Origin: Aureococcus anophagefferens
Taxonomy: Eukaryota > Sar > Pelagophyceae > Pelagomonadales > Pelagomonadaceae
DNA length: 64,000 nt
Direction of reading: 5' to 3'
NCBI RefSeq assembly: GCF_000186865.1
Contig: NW_008705561.1
Location: forward strand, 435,711-499,710
Position 1 is the first letter of the stretch. Every line of letters begins with the position of its first letter. Under the pieces are notes generated by a model. It worked only from the letters and a program-made list of their open reading frames with translations. It did no database searches and was not told the DNA's origin. Both the position numbers and the translations under genes were made by a program. Below, in pieces: positions 1 through 11,430 of this stretch.

Positions 1-360
1 TGCCCCGTCTGCCTCGTCCACGGCGACGAGGACACGTTCGTGCGCGTCGACCACAGCCGGCGCCTCCTCGCGGCCGCGACGGCCGCGCCGGAGACCAAGT
101 TCGTGCCCCACGCGGGCGGCAAGCACGACTCGCGGCGGCCCGACGCCGTGCTGAGCGCCGCCGCGGCCTTCCTGCTGCGCCACCTCCGCCGCGAGGCCGG
201 CGGCGCCAAGGCCGAGCGCGAGCTCGCGAGCTGCCTCGCCGTCTACGAGACGCCCATCTCCGCGCCGCCCTGGGCCGGCGCCTCGGCCTTCACGTCCGGC
301 GCGACCGCGAAGCGCCAGTCCCAGGTCAAGGGCGCCCTCGGGCGGGCCTTTCGGTTCTGA
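1..360 (+). CDS. C-terminal end of an alpha/beta-hydrolase fold protein (5' end outside window)
   Basis: The reading frame is open from base 1 to a TGA at 358-360, giving 119 visible residues. The segment VHGDEDTFV (about residues 6-14) followed by HSRRL matches the acid-residue loop of serine hydrolases of the BEM46/ABHD type. GGKHDS (about residues 39-44) is where the catalytic histidine normally lies, so Asp 9 or 11 and His 42 are the likely acid and base. The nucleophile serine must lie upstream of the window, so enzyme activity cannot be judged. After the histidine there is one helix and a low-complexity basic tail ending in phenylalanines. The fold call is moderately sure; substrate is unknown. 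The next gene lies downstream on the same strand. Confidence 0.6.
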   Translation, partial: CPVCLVHGDEDTFVRVDHSRRLLAAATAAPETKFVPHAGGKHDSRRPDAVLSAAAAFLLRHLRREAGGAKAERELASCLAVYETPISAPPWAGASAFTSGATAKRQSQVKGALGRAFRF

Positions 361-493
361 CGTGTGTAAGATGTTCGCTTTCAAGCTGGCTTCAAGGTGG
401 TTGTTGCCGCTCGACTCGACCTCACTCAGCTTTGCAGTGCCGCAAGGTGAGTGCGCGCCGCTTCCGCGCCGTGGCCTGACCGCCGCTGCAGCC

Positions 494-1543
494 ATGACGG
501 GCCGGCGGCTCGCCGCCGCGCTGCTCGCGTCCATCGCTTTCACGTACACGCCGCAGAACCGGCGACCAACGAAGCAGCGCACCGCGCCGCCACCAACCAC
601 CAGCACGGACCGCGTCGTCGCCATCGGGGACGTCCACGGCGACCTCGAGGCGCTGCGGAGCTGCCTGCGGCTGTCCGGGCTCGTGGACCGCGAGGACGCC
701 TGGGTCGCGGCGCCGGGCGCGACGTTGGTCTCTTGCGGCGACGTGCTCGACCGCGGCGACGGCGACTGGGATTGTTTGACGTACCTCGCGGACCTCAAGA
801 CGCGCGCCACGGACGCGGGCGGCGACGTGCACCTCGTGTTGGGCAACCACGAGGTGCTCAACGTGCTCGGCGACGTGCGCTTCGCGTCGCGGGGCGCGTT
901 GGTGAGGTGCGCGTGCGAGACGGACCCGGGCCGGTCGCCCGGGTCGCGCGACGACGAGTGGCTCGTGGCCGCGCGGAAGCGCGCCTTCGCGCCGGGTTCG
1001 GGCGAGGGCGCGAGGCTGCTGGCGGCGCTCTGCGGCGACGCGCCCGTGGCGCGGGTCTGCGGCGACACGCTCTTCTGCCACGGCGGCCTCCACGTCGTCG
1101 CTCTCACCGTCGGCGCGGCCGCGCGGCGCAAGGCGCGCGGCGGCGACGCGCCGGGCCCCGGCGCCGGCTCCCGCGCCTTGCTCGACGCGCTCAACGGCGA
1201 CGCGGCGCGGTGGCTCGGCGGCGCGGGCCGCCTGCCGCCCGCGCTGTCGCCGTCGCCGAGCTCGCCCGTCTGGAGCCGGTCCTACTCGCATCCGGCGGGC
1301 GCGGAGCCGTCGCCGCGCCAGTGCGGCGACGCGCGGTCGGCGCTCGACGCCCTCGGCTGCGCGCGCATGGTCGTCGGCCACACGCCCCAGCTCAACCAGG
1401 GCATCAACGCGTGCTGCGACGACAGCGTCTTCCGCATCGACACCGGGCTGAGCGCGTACTACGGCGGGCCCAAGGAGGTCCTCGAGCTCCGGCCGGGGAG
1501 GAGGCCCGCGGTGCTCCGCTCCGCGCCCCGCGGCTTCCTCTGA
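494..1543 (+). CDS. Shewanella-like (SLP/Shelph) PPP-family protein phosphatase
   Basis: A 349-residue metallophosphatase. The PPP-family metal motifs occur in order: GDVHG (45-49), GDVLDRG (82-88), GNHE (117-120), FCHGG (194-198) and GHT (295-297), so both metal sites appear intact. The arrangement, with a long insert between GNHE and the later histidines and a C-terminal GHTPQ, resembles Shewanella-like phosphatases found in plants, algae and bacteria. The N-terminus MTGRRLAAALLASIAF is hydrophobic and could be a signal or organelle-targeting sequence. The frame stays open upstream to 362, but only with a GTG; 494 is the first good ATG. It converges with the translocator gene, the stops being 115 bp apart. 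Family call is strong; substrate unknown. Confidence 0.85.
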   Translation: MTGRRLAAALLASIAFTYTPQNRRPTKQRTAPPPTTSTDRVVAIGDVHGDLEALRSCLRLSGLVDREDAWVAAPGATLVSCGDVLDRGDGDWDCLTYLADLKTRATDAGGDVHLVLGNHEVLNVLGDVRFASRGALVRCACETDPGRSPGSRDDEWLVAARKRAFAPGSGEGARLLAALCGDAPVARVCGDTLFCHGGLHVVALTVGAAARRKARGGDAPGPGAGSRALLDALNGDAARWLGGAGRLPPALSPSPSSPVWSRSYSHPAGAEPSPRQCGDARSALDALGCARMVVGHTPQLNQGINACCDDSVFRIDTGLSAYYGGPKEVLELRPGRRPAVLRSAPRGFL

Positions 1544-1658
1544 TCTGGGGAGCCCCAATTCGCAGGCCTCACGTAAATTCGTCTGTACCGTCGTTCGCGG
1601 CTGACAAAGTCGAAAAGCGCTTACCCCGGAGTCGGAGGGCGAGCGCGCGCGGTGTCCC

Positions 1659-2918
1659 CTAGGGCTGCCAGGTGCCCGGCTTCTCGACGGCGACCTCGAT
1701 CTCGACGGGCTTGGGGGGCAGCTTGGACGCTTTGGTCTTCGCCAACGAGTAGAGCAACACGCCGCCCATGGCGACGCTGGAGCCGATGATCTTGCGCGTG
1801 GACACCTGCTCGCCGAGGAAGAGCACCGCGGCCAGCAAGATCGCGACGCGCTTGAGCGAGTTGGCCACGGCGGCGGACACGGGGCTCAGCAGGTCCAGGA
1901 CGCGGAAGCCCATCTCGTTGTAGCCGTAGTAGAGGAAGCCGCACGCGACGAGCTGGCGCGCGAACGCGAGTTGATCGGGCATCTGTTGGAACGCCGCGAG
2001 CGCCGCGCCGCCCTCGCCGAGCGCCGACGGCAGCAGCAGCAGCGTCGTCGAGCAAATGGTAAGAAAGGCGTAGTTGTTCGGCGCCGTCAGGTTGTACTTC
2101 TGCTTCGTCTCCTTGCCCATGAGCGACTTGGCCAGGAGTTTCGCGATCGAGAACGCGACCGTCGACCCCAAAGCCGCGAGCGACGCGTAGCCCACGAGGT
2201 CGCTCAGCGGGAAGGACGTGCCCGGCTTGAAGGCCGCGTAGGCGACGCCGCCGACGATGGGCGTCAGGCACGCGTTGACCCACCAGGGCGCGATCTTGCC
2301 CGTGAACGCTAAAAGCACCAACGTGCCGATGACGGGCTCCGTGGCCTTGATGACGTGCGTGAAGAAGACGGAGCCCGCGCCCATGCTGCTCACCTGCAGC
2401 CCGTGGCCGCCGCAGTGGAGGGCCGCGATGGGCAGGAACTTGAGCACGAGCGACCGGTCGACCTTTGGCGGCGCGCGGAGCTTCGTAAACCACATCGGCA
2501 GCACGAACAGGAGGCCCGACGCGAGCTGGAACCAGGACACGACCCAGGGGTAGGGGAACTGGTTTAGGATGAGCTTGTTCTGCACGTTAAAGAACGCGTT
2601 GAACGCGTACCACAGCCCGATGAACGAGAGCAGCGGGATCACGCGGCCCGCCTTGGACTCGTCGCTGATGGACACGGACGCGGCGAGCGGGCCCGCGGCG
2701 CCGGCGCGGCCGAAGCGGCCCGTCGCCGCGGCGCGGCCGAGGCCCGCGACGCGCCGTTTCAGGCCGGCGGCGGCGCTGGCCGCCGCCGGCGGCGGCGCCG
2801 GCGACGGCGCGGCGTGGCGGGCGACGGCTGACCGGCGCAGCGGCGATCTCGCGGACAGCTGGAGCGCCGCCGCCGGCGCGAGCAGCGCGACGCACAGCGC
2901 GACGCGCAACGAAGCCAT
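1659..2918 (-). CDS. Plastid triose-phosphate/phosphate translocator family protein
   Basis: A 419-residue member of the TPT/drug-metabolite transporter superfamily. It should exchange triose phosphates or related sugar phosphates for phosphate across a plastid membrane. After a variable N-terminus (about 85 residues) come roughly ten membrane segments. Typical motifs are seen: WYAFNAFFNVQNK in the first segment, SFTHVIK-like FFTHVIKATEP, GGVAYA, and near the end ANSLKRVAI, the conserved region with the Lys-Arg pair that binds substrate. The N-terminus MASLRVALCVALLAPAAALQ is a classic signal peptide followed by a basic stretch. This fits the bipartite targeting of complex plastids, although the Phe of the usual ASAF motif is Leu here. 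Start is the ATG at 2918. No intron needed. Confidence 0.9.
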   Translation of the reverse strand: MASLRVALCVALLAPAAALQLSARSPLRRSAVARHAAPSPAPPPAAASAAAGLKRRVAGLGRAAATGRFGRAGAAGPLAASVSISDESKAGRVIPLLSFIGLWYAFNAFFNVQNKLILNQFPYPWVVSWFQLASGLLFVLPMWFTKLRAPPKVDRSLVLKFLPIAALHCGGHGLQVSSMGAGSVFFTHVIKATEPVIGTLVLLAFTGKIAPWWVNACLTPIVGGVAYAAFKPGTSFPLSDLVGYASLAALGSTVAFSIAKLLAKSLMGKETKQKYNLTAPNNYAFLTICSTTLLLLPSALGEGGAALAAFQQMPDQLAFARQLVACGFLYYGYNEMGFRVLDLLSPVSAAVANSLKRVAILLAAVLFLGEQVSTRKIIGSSVAMGGVLLYSLAKTKASKLPPKPVEIEVAVEKPGTWQP

Positions 2919-3025
2919 TGGACGCGTTTAAGCGCGGCGGCTGGGACGCGATTATGTAGCAGCCAGAGACCGCGCGCCTGAGCTCACAAATCGTCGTGTC
3001 TTTTTCGTTCAACGATGCACATCTG

Positions 3026-3469
3026 ATGCACGCATTGTGCCGTCGTGTTGATGCAGCGGTCCTCCTGCTCGACGCGGGCGCGCGAGTCGATGACCGCACC
3101 TACAGCGGGTGGACCGCGCTCCACTACGCTGCCGCCAAGGGACGCACCGACATGTGCAAGCTCCTCCTGAGCCGCGGCGCGTGGCTCGACGTGCGCACCA
3201 ATTACGGCGACGACCCCGAGGCCCGCGCGCGATTCCGCGGCCGCACGGCCACGGCCGACGTCCTCGCGGCGGTCCGCGCGGCGGGCGGCTGGCGCCCCTA
3301 CTGCACCGCGCAGCGCCCCTACTGCGACGCGCCGTTCCTCGAGCTCCGCCGCGAGCTCCGCGCGCCCGGCGCCGTCGCCGAGTCCAGCGAGCGCCTCTAC
3401 GAGCGCGTCTTCGTCGAGCTCCCCAACGCCGTCTTCCCCCGCGTCCTCGCCTTCCGCCCCGACTTCTAG
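3026..3469 (+). CDS. Short ankyrin-repeat protein
   Basis: A 147-residue protein starting at the first ATG (3026). Residues about 12-65 form nearly two ankyrin repeats: AVLLLDAGARVDDRT, then GWTALHYAAAKGRTDMCKLLLSRGAWLDVRT. The TALHYAA core is canonical. The remaining half (YCTAQRPYCDAPFLELRREL onward) is not recognised but ends in an F-box-like or helical tail seen in other short ankyrin proteins of this kind. It lies divergently to the translocator with about 107 bp between the starts. Function cannot be inferred beyond protein binding. Confidence 0.6.
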   Translation: MHALCRRVDAAVLLLDAGARVDDRTYSGWTALHYAAAKGRTDMCKLLLSRGAWLDVRTNYGDDPEARARFRGRTATADVLAAVRAAGGWRPYCTAQRPYCDAPFLELRRELRAPGAVAESSERLYERVFVELPNAVFPRVLAFRPDF

Positions 3470-3871
3470 GCCGCGCTCTTTAAGCGTCCCCGTCGTCGCC
3501 CGCGGGGATGGGCGCGTATGCCGCGCCCGGCGGCGGCGGCGGCCCGCGGCCGCGACCGTCGCGAGCAGCTTGAGGAACGTGCCGATGGCGACGACGAGCA
3601 TGCCTCCTAGCTCTCCCTAACCTCCTACCAGCGCACTATGGCTTAGTTCTTAACGCCCCCGACTTCGAACCCCGCGAGCGGCGCGGCCCCGTCGATCGAA
3701 CGAGCGCGAAGCGCGAGGCGCGCCGCGAGCGAATGTTCGAAGCGCCGGCCGCGGTCCGCGAAAGTCTTCCTCCGAAAGGGTGGTGTTCGAAAACACCGGT
3801 GTGGTTGTGTGAGTGGGCGGCCCGGCGGGTCTTGGTCTTGGTGTCGAGGCGCCCGGGCTCAGCGGGAAGAT
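3470..3871. other. Intergenic stretch, no gene seen
   Basis: About 400 bp between the ankyrin gene and the histone H4 stop codon. Both strands carry only GC-driven frames with no recognisable protein. It must hold the 3' ends of both flanking genes. I see no clear histone-type 3' stem-loop immediately after the H4 stop. Confidence 0.5.
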
Positions 3872-6132
<2,261 letters not shown>

Positions 6133-6283
6133 CGCGGTGCTAGATCTCGGCTGCGGAGTGCATCTTAACAGCTGTAGGTGCATGTTGAACAGCATGCTCA
6201 GGCAGGTCGCAATGGGGGCCTGCCGCGCGCTCTGATGGCCCTACCATAGCAGCGTCAGGCGCCGCGCTGGCACCGCGTCGACC

Positions 6284-7297
6284 ATGCTCGCGGCGCGCGT
6301 CGCGCTGCTCACCGCCGCGGCGTGCGCGTCCGGCAGCGGCGACGACGCGGCCCTCGCCGACTACTTCGCCGTCGCCCGGACCATCTGGCCGGCGACGACG
6401 TCCGCGGGCCGGTGCCTGCGCGTGCAGGAGGCCGAGGGCTGGGCCGCCAAGGGCGCCTCGTCGAGCTTCAAGACCGCGGGCGTCGAGGGCGTCGGCCACC
6501 ACTGGCTCGAGGGCCTCGACCGGTCGCTCTGCGGCGGCAAGCGCTGCGGCGGCCAGCAGTCGTTCTCGGCCTGCGGCGGCTGCTGCAAGGTGTCGACGAC
6601 CAAAGACGCGGTGGCCTACGCCAAGGCGCCGCAGCGCGCGCGGCGCGGCCACGCGTGGCGCTGCTTCAGCTCCGACAAGCCGAACTACCCGAAGCTCTCG
6701 AAATCCCGGCACCACGTCGTCCTCGTCCGCGACGTTCTGGCGACGCACGAGTCCATCCTGCGGCGCTTCTGGAAGTGGGACGCGCGGCCGGGCGGCGGCG
6801 TCGACACGCTGGCGCGGGAGGAGACCGCGCTCGGCAAGGCCATGGCCAAATTGGAGGGCCACGCGTTCGACTGCCGGCGGACGCTGTACCTCAGCTTCGA
6901 CCACGCGCGGCGCCACCCGGCGGCGCACGCGGCGGCCATGGCGCGCTTCCTCGGCGTGCCGTCGGCGTCGAAGCTCCGCGCCTTCTTCGCGAAGACCGCG
7001 GCGCCGGCGAACGGCACCGCGCGCATCGATTGCGTCGCGCGGAACAAGGCGCTCCTGCCGCGCCTCGGCGCCTACCTCGCCTGGCTCCGCGCGACGACGG
7101 CGAACTTCACCAAGCCCGCGGGCCTCCCGGACCCGGGCTGCGCCCGGGGCCTCGGCCGCGTCGCCGACGCGTGCGCCGGCGGCGACGCGCGGCGCTGCGC
7201 CGCCCGGTGGCGGGAGCGCTTCGCGGGCTGCGCCGCGGCGCTCGCGCGGCGCTACCCGACCGTCGCGGCCGTGCCGCCCCTAACGTCGTGCGCCTAG
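6284..7297 (+). CDS. Secreted sulfotransferase-like protein
   Basis: A 337-residue protein with an N-terminal signal (MLAARVALLTAAACASG). HHVVLVRDVLATHESILRRF (about 143-162) resembles the 3'-phosphate-binding strand-helix of sulfotransferases (V-L-x-R-D ... S). LYLSFDHARRHPAAHAAAMARFLGV resembles the following Y-E-D-L ... FLG element. The 5'-phosphosulfate loop is not clear; the N-terminal region is instead Cys-rich (CGGKRCGG, CGGCCK). Likely a divergent, Golgi or secreted carbohydrate sulfotransferase; this is a motif-level inference. It converges with the next gene, whose stop is 50 bp away. Confidence 0.45.
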   Translation: MLAARVALLTAAACASGSGDDAALADYFAVARTIWPATTSAGRCLRVQEAEGWAAKGASSSFKTAGVEGVGHHWLEGLDRSLCGGKRCGGQQSFSACGGCCKVSTTKDAVAYAKAPQRARRGHAWRCFSSDKPNYPKLSKSRHHVVLVRDVLATHESILRRFWKWDARPGGGVDTLAREETALGKAMAKLEGHAFDCRRTLYLSFDHARRHPAAHAAAMARFLGVPSASKLRAFFAKTAAPANGTARIDCVARNKALLPRLGAYLAWLRATTANFTKPAGLPDPGCARGLGRVADACAGGDARRCAARWRERFAGCAAALARRYPTVAAVPPLTSCA

Positions 7298-7347
7298 GAG
7301 GAGCAGCGAGGGCGCGCCGAGAGGCCTATGCCCGCGGGCGACGCTTC

Positions 7348-9635
7348 TTAGTAGCGGAAGAGGTCCCGGGGGAACGCGTACTCCTCGGGCGGCGGGCTGA
7401 AGCAGGCGGCCGCCTTGTCCGCGCCGAGGCCGGCGAGGAACGCGCGGATCTCGGGCCCCGCGGCCGCGGCCCAGTCCGCGCCGAAGGCGACCTCGAGCGC
7501 GTTCTCCTCGTTGAGGTAGCAGGGGTCGTTGGCGACGCCGGCGATGGCCTTGCCGAGGTCGCGCCACCAGTAGAAGAGCGTCTTGACCGTCCACAGGTAG
7601 CCGAAGCCGTAGGCCGTCGGCGTGTCGCGCCGGCCGCCGACGCGGCCGACGTCCGCGCGGGAGTGGCGCTCGCGGCGCGCGACGACGGCCGCGGCGGCGT
7701 CGAGGGCCGCGCGGGCGCCGCCCAGGGCCGCGGCCTTCGCCGTCGCCGTCGCGCCGGGCGCCTGGGCCGCGTAGATGTGGGCGACGAAGGCCGCGCGGCC
7801 CACGAGGAGCCCCGCGGCGTCCGCGAGCTCCGCGACCAAGGAGCCCTCCGCCGCGGTTCGCGCGAGGGCCGCGAGCTCGGCCGCGCGCGCGGCAAAGGTC
7901 GCGTTCATGTCCGCGAGGAGCGGCGCGACGCGGCCGTAGAGCGGGTGGCCGTGGTCCGTCGGCGCGACGCGGCCCGGCCGCGTGCTCGCGACGCCGAGCG
8001 TTTCCAGTAAATCCGTCCACGCCGCGCGGCCGCTGAGGTAGCCGAAGCCCGAGAGGACGCCTAAATCGCCGACGTGCGCGCCGCCGCCGAAGACGAGGAG
8101 CCGCCGCTGGTCCTCCGCGAGTTCCGCGACGACGTCCGCGGCCCGTTCGCCGACGGCTTTCGCGACGGGCGCGAGCGCGGCGCGGAACGACGGCGCGGGC
8201 CGCCAGGCCGCGCGCGCGGCGACGACGTCCGAGAGCCAGGCGCCCCACTCCCAGCCGCTGTCGAAGATGTTCTGGCCGCCGAGGGGCGCGTTCTCCAGGT
8301 TTCGGAGGTCCCGGACGCGGTTCGCGCCGTAGAGCGGCAGGAAGAGGGGCACGTCGACGTCGACGTTGACCCAGTAGTTCGTCTCCGGGTGGTAGACGAC
8401 GTCGCGCCTCGTCGCCTCGTCCCGGAGCCACGCGTCCATGGCGCTGTAGTTGGCGTTGCCGTACGTGCCGCCCGTGGGCTCGTCGAGCGCGTAGGCCTGG
8501 ACCGGGTGGGGCAGCACGCCGAGGCGCGGCGTCGCGAACCTGCGCGATGAGTGTGTGCTCTACACATGTGCGTCCGGACGCCGGCGGCGCGCTGGGGCAG
8601 GAAGTTGAAGTTGAGCGGGTCGCCCGTCGCGGGGTCCGGGAAATCGGCGCACGTCTCGCCCGTCGCCGCGTGGACCTTGATGTAGGCTTTCGCGCCGTAG
8701 GTCGCGTGCGTGTAGTTCGCGAGCTCGTCCATCAGCCGCAGCATCTCGGCGCACTTGGGGTGGAAGAACTCGCTGTAGCCGCTCTCCGTCGAGAGGACCT
8801 CGAAGCCGGCCTGCTCGACGAGCCAGTCGACGCGCGCGCGGACGTCCGCGGCCTGGCGCGCCCAGGGTCGCAGGGGCGACGTCATGACCCAGGCGTTCTG
8901 CTGGAGCTCGACGAGGGGCACGTCGGCGCCGGGGGCGAGCCCGAAGCTCCGCGCGAGGTCCGTGAGCCCGCGGAGTCGGGAGGCGCGCGCGGCCGACGCG
9001 GTAAAGTTCGCGTCGTCCATGGTTTCGTCGTGGAGCAGCACCCACTCGACGCCGTTCTGCCTATTGGCCACGCACCATTCGAAGGCGCGCCGCGCCTCGC
9101 CGACCATGGACGCCCAGGGCACCTTCGAGCCGTCGGCGAGCGCCGCGTCCACACCGTTGAAGAGCTCCGCGGACTCGAGCGGGTGCTCCGTGTGGACGTG
9201 GAGCACGCGCCGGCGCAGGCGGGGCGCCTCGCTCACATTCAGGTCGCCCGGGAGCGCCGCGAGCACCGCGGGGACCTCGGGCCGCAGCGGGTGGAGGAAC
9301 GCGAAGCCGAGGCGCTCTAAAACGTCGTACGCCGCGAAGGCGCTGCCGATGTTTCGGGGCGCCGCGGCGCTCACGCCGTTGCCCCGGCCGCAGACGACGC
9401 CGCCCACGCGTTTCACGACGTAGGCCTCTGGTCCCAGGTCGGCGAGGTCGCGGCCCAGGGCGTCGCAGGGGCCCGAGACGTTGCCGAGGACGAGGGCCTC
9501 CGGGACCTCGAAGCCGCTCAGGAGCGCCCGCACGGATTCGGCGACGGCCGGCGGCACGTCGTCGCCGATCAGCGTGGCGGCCGCGACGCGGGCGAGCAGC
9601 AACACTAAGAAGCAGCCCATTGGAGGGCAGCCCAT
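7348..9635 (-). CDS. Large secreted protein, possible DUF4838/glycoside-hydrolase-like
   Basis: Two frames join into a 753-residue protein: exon 1 at 9635-8566 and exon 2 at 8539-7348. The join is a 26-bp GT...AG segment (8540-8565), the only GT/AG pair that fits the phase; a frameshift is the alternative. The protein has a signal peptide ([16 protein letters not shown]). [20 protein letters not shown] is similar to the segment that precedes the barrel in DUF4838 and alpha-glucuronidase-like proteins. Further on are [32 protein letters not shown] and [14 protein letters not shown], consistent with a TIM-barrel surface enzyme. Family and substrate are not certain. It shares a 55-bp divergent promoter region with the dehydrogenase at 9691. 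Confidence 0.55.
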
Positions 9636-9690
9636 TGTGCTTCTTCAAGAAGACCGCAGGTTTCTGACATTGAATGGGTCGCCGAATAAG

Positions 9691-11430
9691 ATGGCAGCAA
9701 AAATGGGCAGCCTCGTCCGCGCCCTCGTCGCCCGCGCCGGCGCCTGCGCGGCGGCGGGCGCGTCGGCCTGCGACGGCGCGACGGTCGGCGACGACGGCAT
9801 GCCCGTCGCGGAGCGGTCCTACAGCCGCCGGGAGCTCGGCGAGCACCGAAGCGCGAAGAACTGCTGGGTCGCCATCAACTCCTCCGTCTTCGACGTGACG
9901 GCGTTCCTCGCGCAGCACCCCGGCGGCGCGTCGGCGCTCCAGCAATACTGCGGCAAGGACGGGTCGTCGGCCTTCGGCGCGCTCCACGGCGCCGGCGTCC
10001 TCGCGGACGTCGGCGGGCCCTACCGCGTCGGCGCGCTCGCGCCGGACGGCGGCGCGGCGATCATGACGTCGGCGACGCCCGCCGGATTCCAGCACCCGAC
10101 GGGCGAGGCCCTCGCGTCGGGCGCGGCGAAGAAGGCCTTCGACGGGGCGCCGCGCCTCGACGCCGACGCGCTCGCCGACCTCCGGTCGCTCGACGACGTC
10201 GAAGAAGCCGCGCTCGCGCTGCTGCCGGAGGCGCTCGCGCTGTACGTGAACTACGGCGCCGAGGACGAGACGAGCAAGGCGCGGAACCGGCGTCCTGTGG
10301 TGGTGACGAATTCGAGAGATTTTGGCCGGGAAAAAGAAGAGAAATCGTTACCGACATGCTCGGTAGGCGCGGAACCGGCGCGCCTGGGAGGACGTGCTCC
10401 TGCGGCCGCGGGTCCTCGCCACCACGCGCGCGCCCGACGCGTCCGCGAGCCTCTTCGGCGCGGCGACGCGGACACCTGTCTACGTCGCGCCCTTCGCGAG
10501 CGCTCGGGCGAGCCACCCGGACGGCGAGGTCGCGATCGCGGCGGCCGCGCGCGACCGCGGCGGCGCCTTCTGCGTGCCCCACTTCGGGGGCCACCCGCTC
10601 GAGGACGTCGCCGCCGTCGGCGCGCCGCTCCTCGTCCAGCTCTACCCGCCGCGCGACGCGGCCGGCGGCCTCGACCGCGCCTACGCGGCGGCGGCGCTGC
10701 GCCACGCCGAGGCGTCTGGCGTGCTCGCCGTCGTGGTCACGGTCGACACGCCCGTCGACGGCAACCGCCTCCGGACGTACCGCGACCCGGCCTGGCTCCG
10801 CCGCGTCGGCGACCAGCTCGGCGCGTTCCCCGCCGTGCGCACCTTCGAGGCCGCGGGCCTGCCGCGCCACCCGGGCATCGCCGCGCACATGACGTGGGAC
10901 GACGTCGCCTGGATGCGCACCGCGTCGTCGCTCAAGGTCGTCGTCAAGGGCGTCATGACGCGCGAGGACGCCGAAATCGCCGCGGCGACCGCGGACGGCA
11001 TCGTCGTGTCGAACCACGGCGGCCGCCAGCTCGACGGCGTCGCCGGCACGGCCGAGGTCCTGCGCGAGTGCGTCCGCGGCGCGGGCGGCGCGGTGCCGGT
11101 ATTGTTGACGGCGGCGTGCGCCGCGGCAAGGACGTCTTCCGCGCCCTCGCGCTCGGCGCGTCCGGCGTCTTCGTCGGCCGGCCCGTGCTCCACGGCCTCG
11201 CCGCGGGCGGCGCGCCCGGCGCCGCGCGCGTGCTGGAGATCCTCGAGGACGAGCTCAAGCGGACCATGGCGCTCTGCGGCTGCGAGACCCTCGCCGACAT
11301 CACGCCGGCCCACGTCGCGCCGCCGCCCGCGCCGCCGCCGAGGCTCGACTGGACCCGCGCGGAGACCGCGGACGGCGCGCCCTACTGGTACGTCTCCACC
11401 TGGGACCCGCCCGCCCCAGTAAGCTCTTAG
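9691..11430 (+). CDS. Flavocytochrome b2-like L-2-hydroxyacid dehydrogenase (cyt b5 + FMN domains), frameshifted
   Basis: Exon 1 (9691-10278) encodes an N-terminal cytochrome b5 domain ([16 protein letters not shown]; heme ligands probably His 76 in HPGG and His 99) and the start of the FMN domain. Exon 2 (10367-11430) carries LRPRVL, the FMN barrel, [10 protein letters not shown] with the active-site His, and [18 protein letters not shown]. This architecture is that of yeast L-lactate:cytochrome c oxidoreductase, which is mitochondrial; glycolate or mandelate could also be substrates. The intron is a family B introner whose removal gives [19 protein letters not shown], as expected. One base is missing near 11102: codons read ...VPVLL then must shift to VDGGV. 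This is either a sequence error or a real null mutation. The stop overlaps the stop of the convergent ankyrin gene. Confidence 0.8.
   Translation: MAAKMGSLVRALVARAGACAAAGASACDGATVGDDGMPVAERSYSRRELGEHRSAKNCWVAINSSVFDVTAFLAQHPGGASALQQYCGKDGSSAFGALHGAGVLADVGGPYRVGALAPDGGAAIMTSATPAGFQHPTGEALASGAAKKAFDGAPRLDADALADLRSLDDVEEAALALLPEALALYVNYGAEDETSKARNRRPVVVTNSRDFGREKEEKSLPTCSVGAEPARLGGRAPAAAGPRHHARARRVREPLRRGDADTCLRRALRERSGEPPGRRGRDRGGRARPRRRLLRAPLRGPPARGRRRRRRAAPRPALPAARRGRRPRPRLRGGGAAPRRGVWRARRRGHGRHARRRQPPPDVPRPGLAPPRRRPARRVPRRAHLRGRGPAAPPGHRRAHDVGRRRLDAHRVVAQGRRQGRHDARGRRNRRGDRGRHRRVEPRRPPARRRRRHGRGPARVRPRRGRRGAGIVDGGVRRGKDVFRALALGASGVFVGRPVLHGLAAGGAPGAARVLEILEDELKRTMALCGCETLADITPAHVAPPPAPPPRLDWTRAETADGAPYWYVSTWDPPAPVSS
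10279..10366 (+). mobile_element. Introner element, family B, 88 bp
   Basis: Intron in the flavocytochrome gene, phase 0. The 8-bp coding sequence GCGCGGAA occurs at the start of the intron (10279) and again right after its TAG (10367). Donor is GC, acceptor TAG. The body contains TTCGAGAGATTTTGGCC and ends in TTACCGACATGCTCGGTAG. It has subterminal inverted arms (GGTGACGA-like left, ATCGTTACC right). Removing 10279-10366 restores the exact family consensus of the enzyme. Confidence 0.88.

Noticed and set aside
362..493. Longer phosphatase start at 362
   Set aside because: It begins with GTG, not ATG; the ATG at 494 starts a plausible targeting sequence.
422..1558. Long open frames antisense to the phosphatase and most other genes (for example 4192-6195 minus, 21079-22446 plus)
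   Set aside because: They consist of Arg/Ala/Gly/Val-rich text without domains and mirror the codon bias of the real gene on the other strand; a consequence of very high GC.
10279..10366. GT donors inside the family B element (GTGGTG, GTGACG)
   Set aside because: They either break the phase or leave a duplicated ARNRR segment, whereas the GC donor restores the conserved protein in all four copies.
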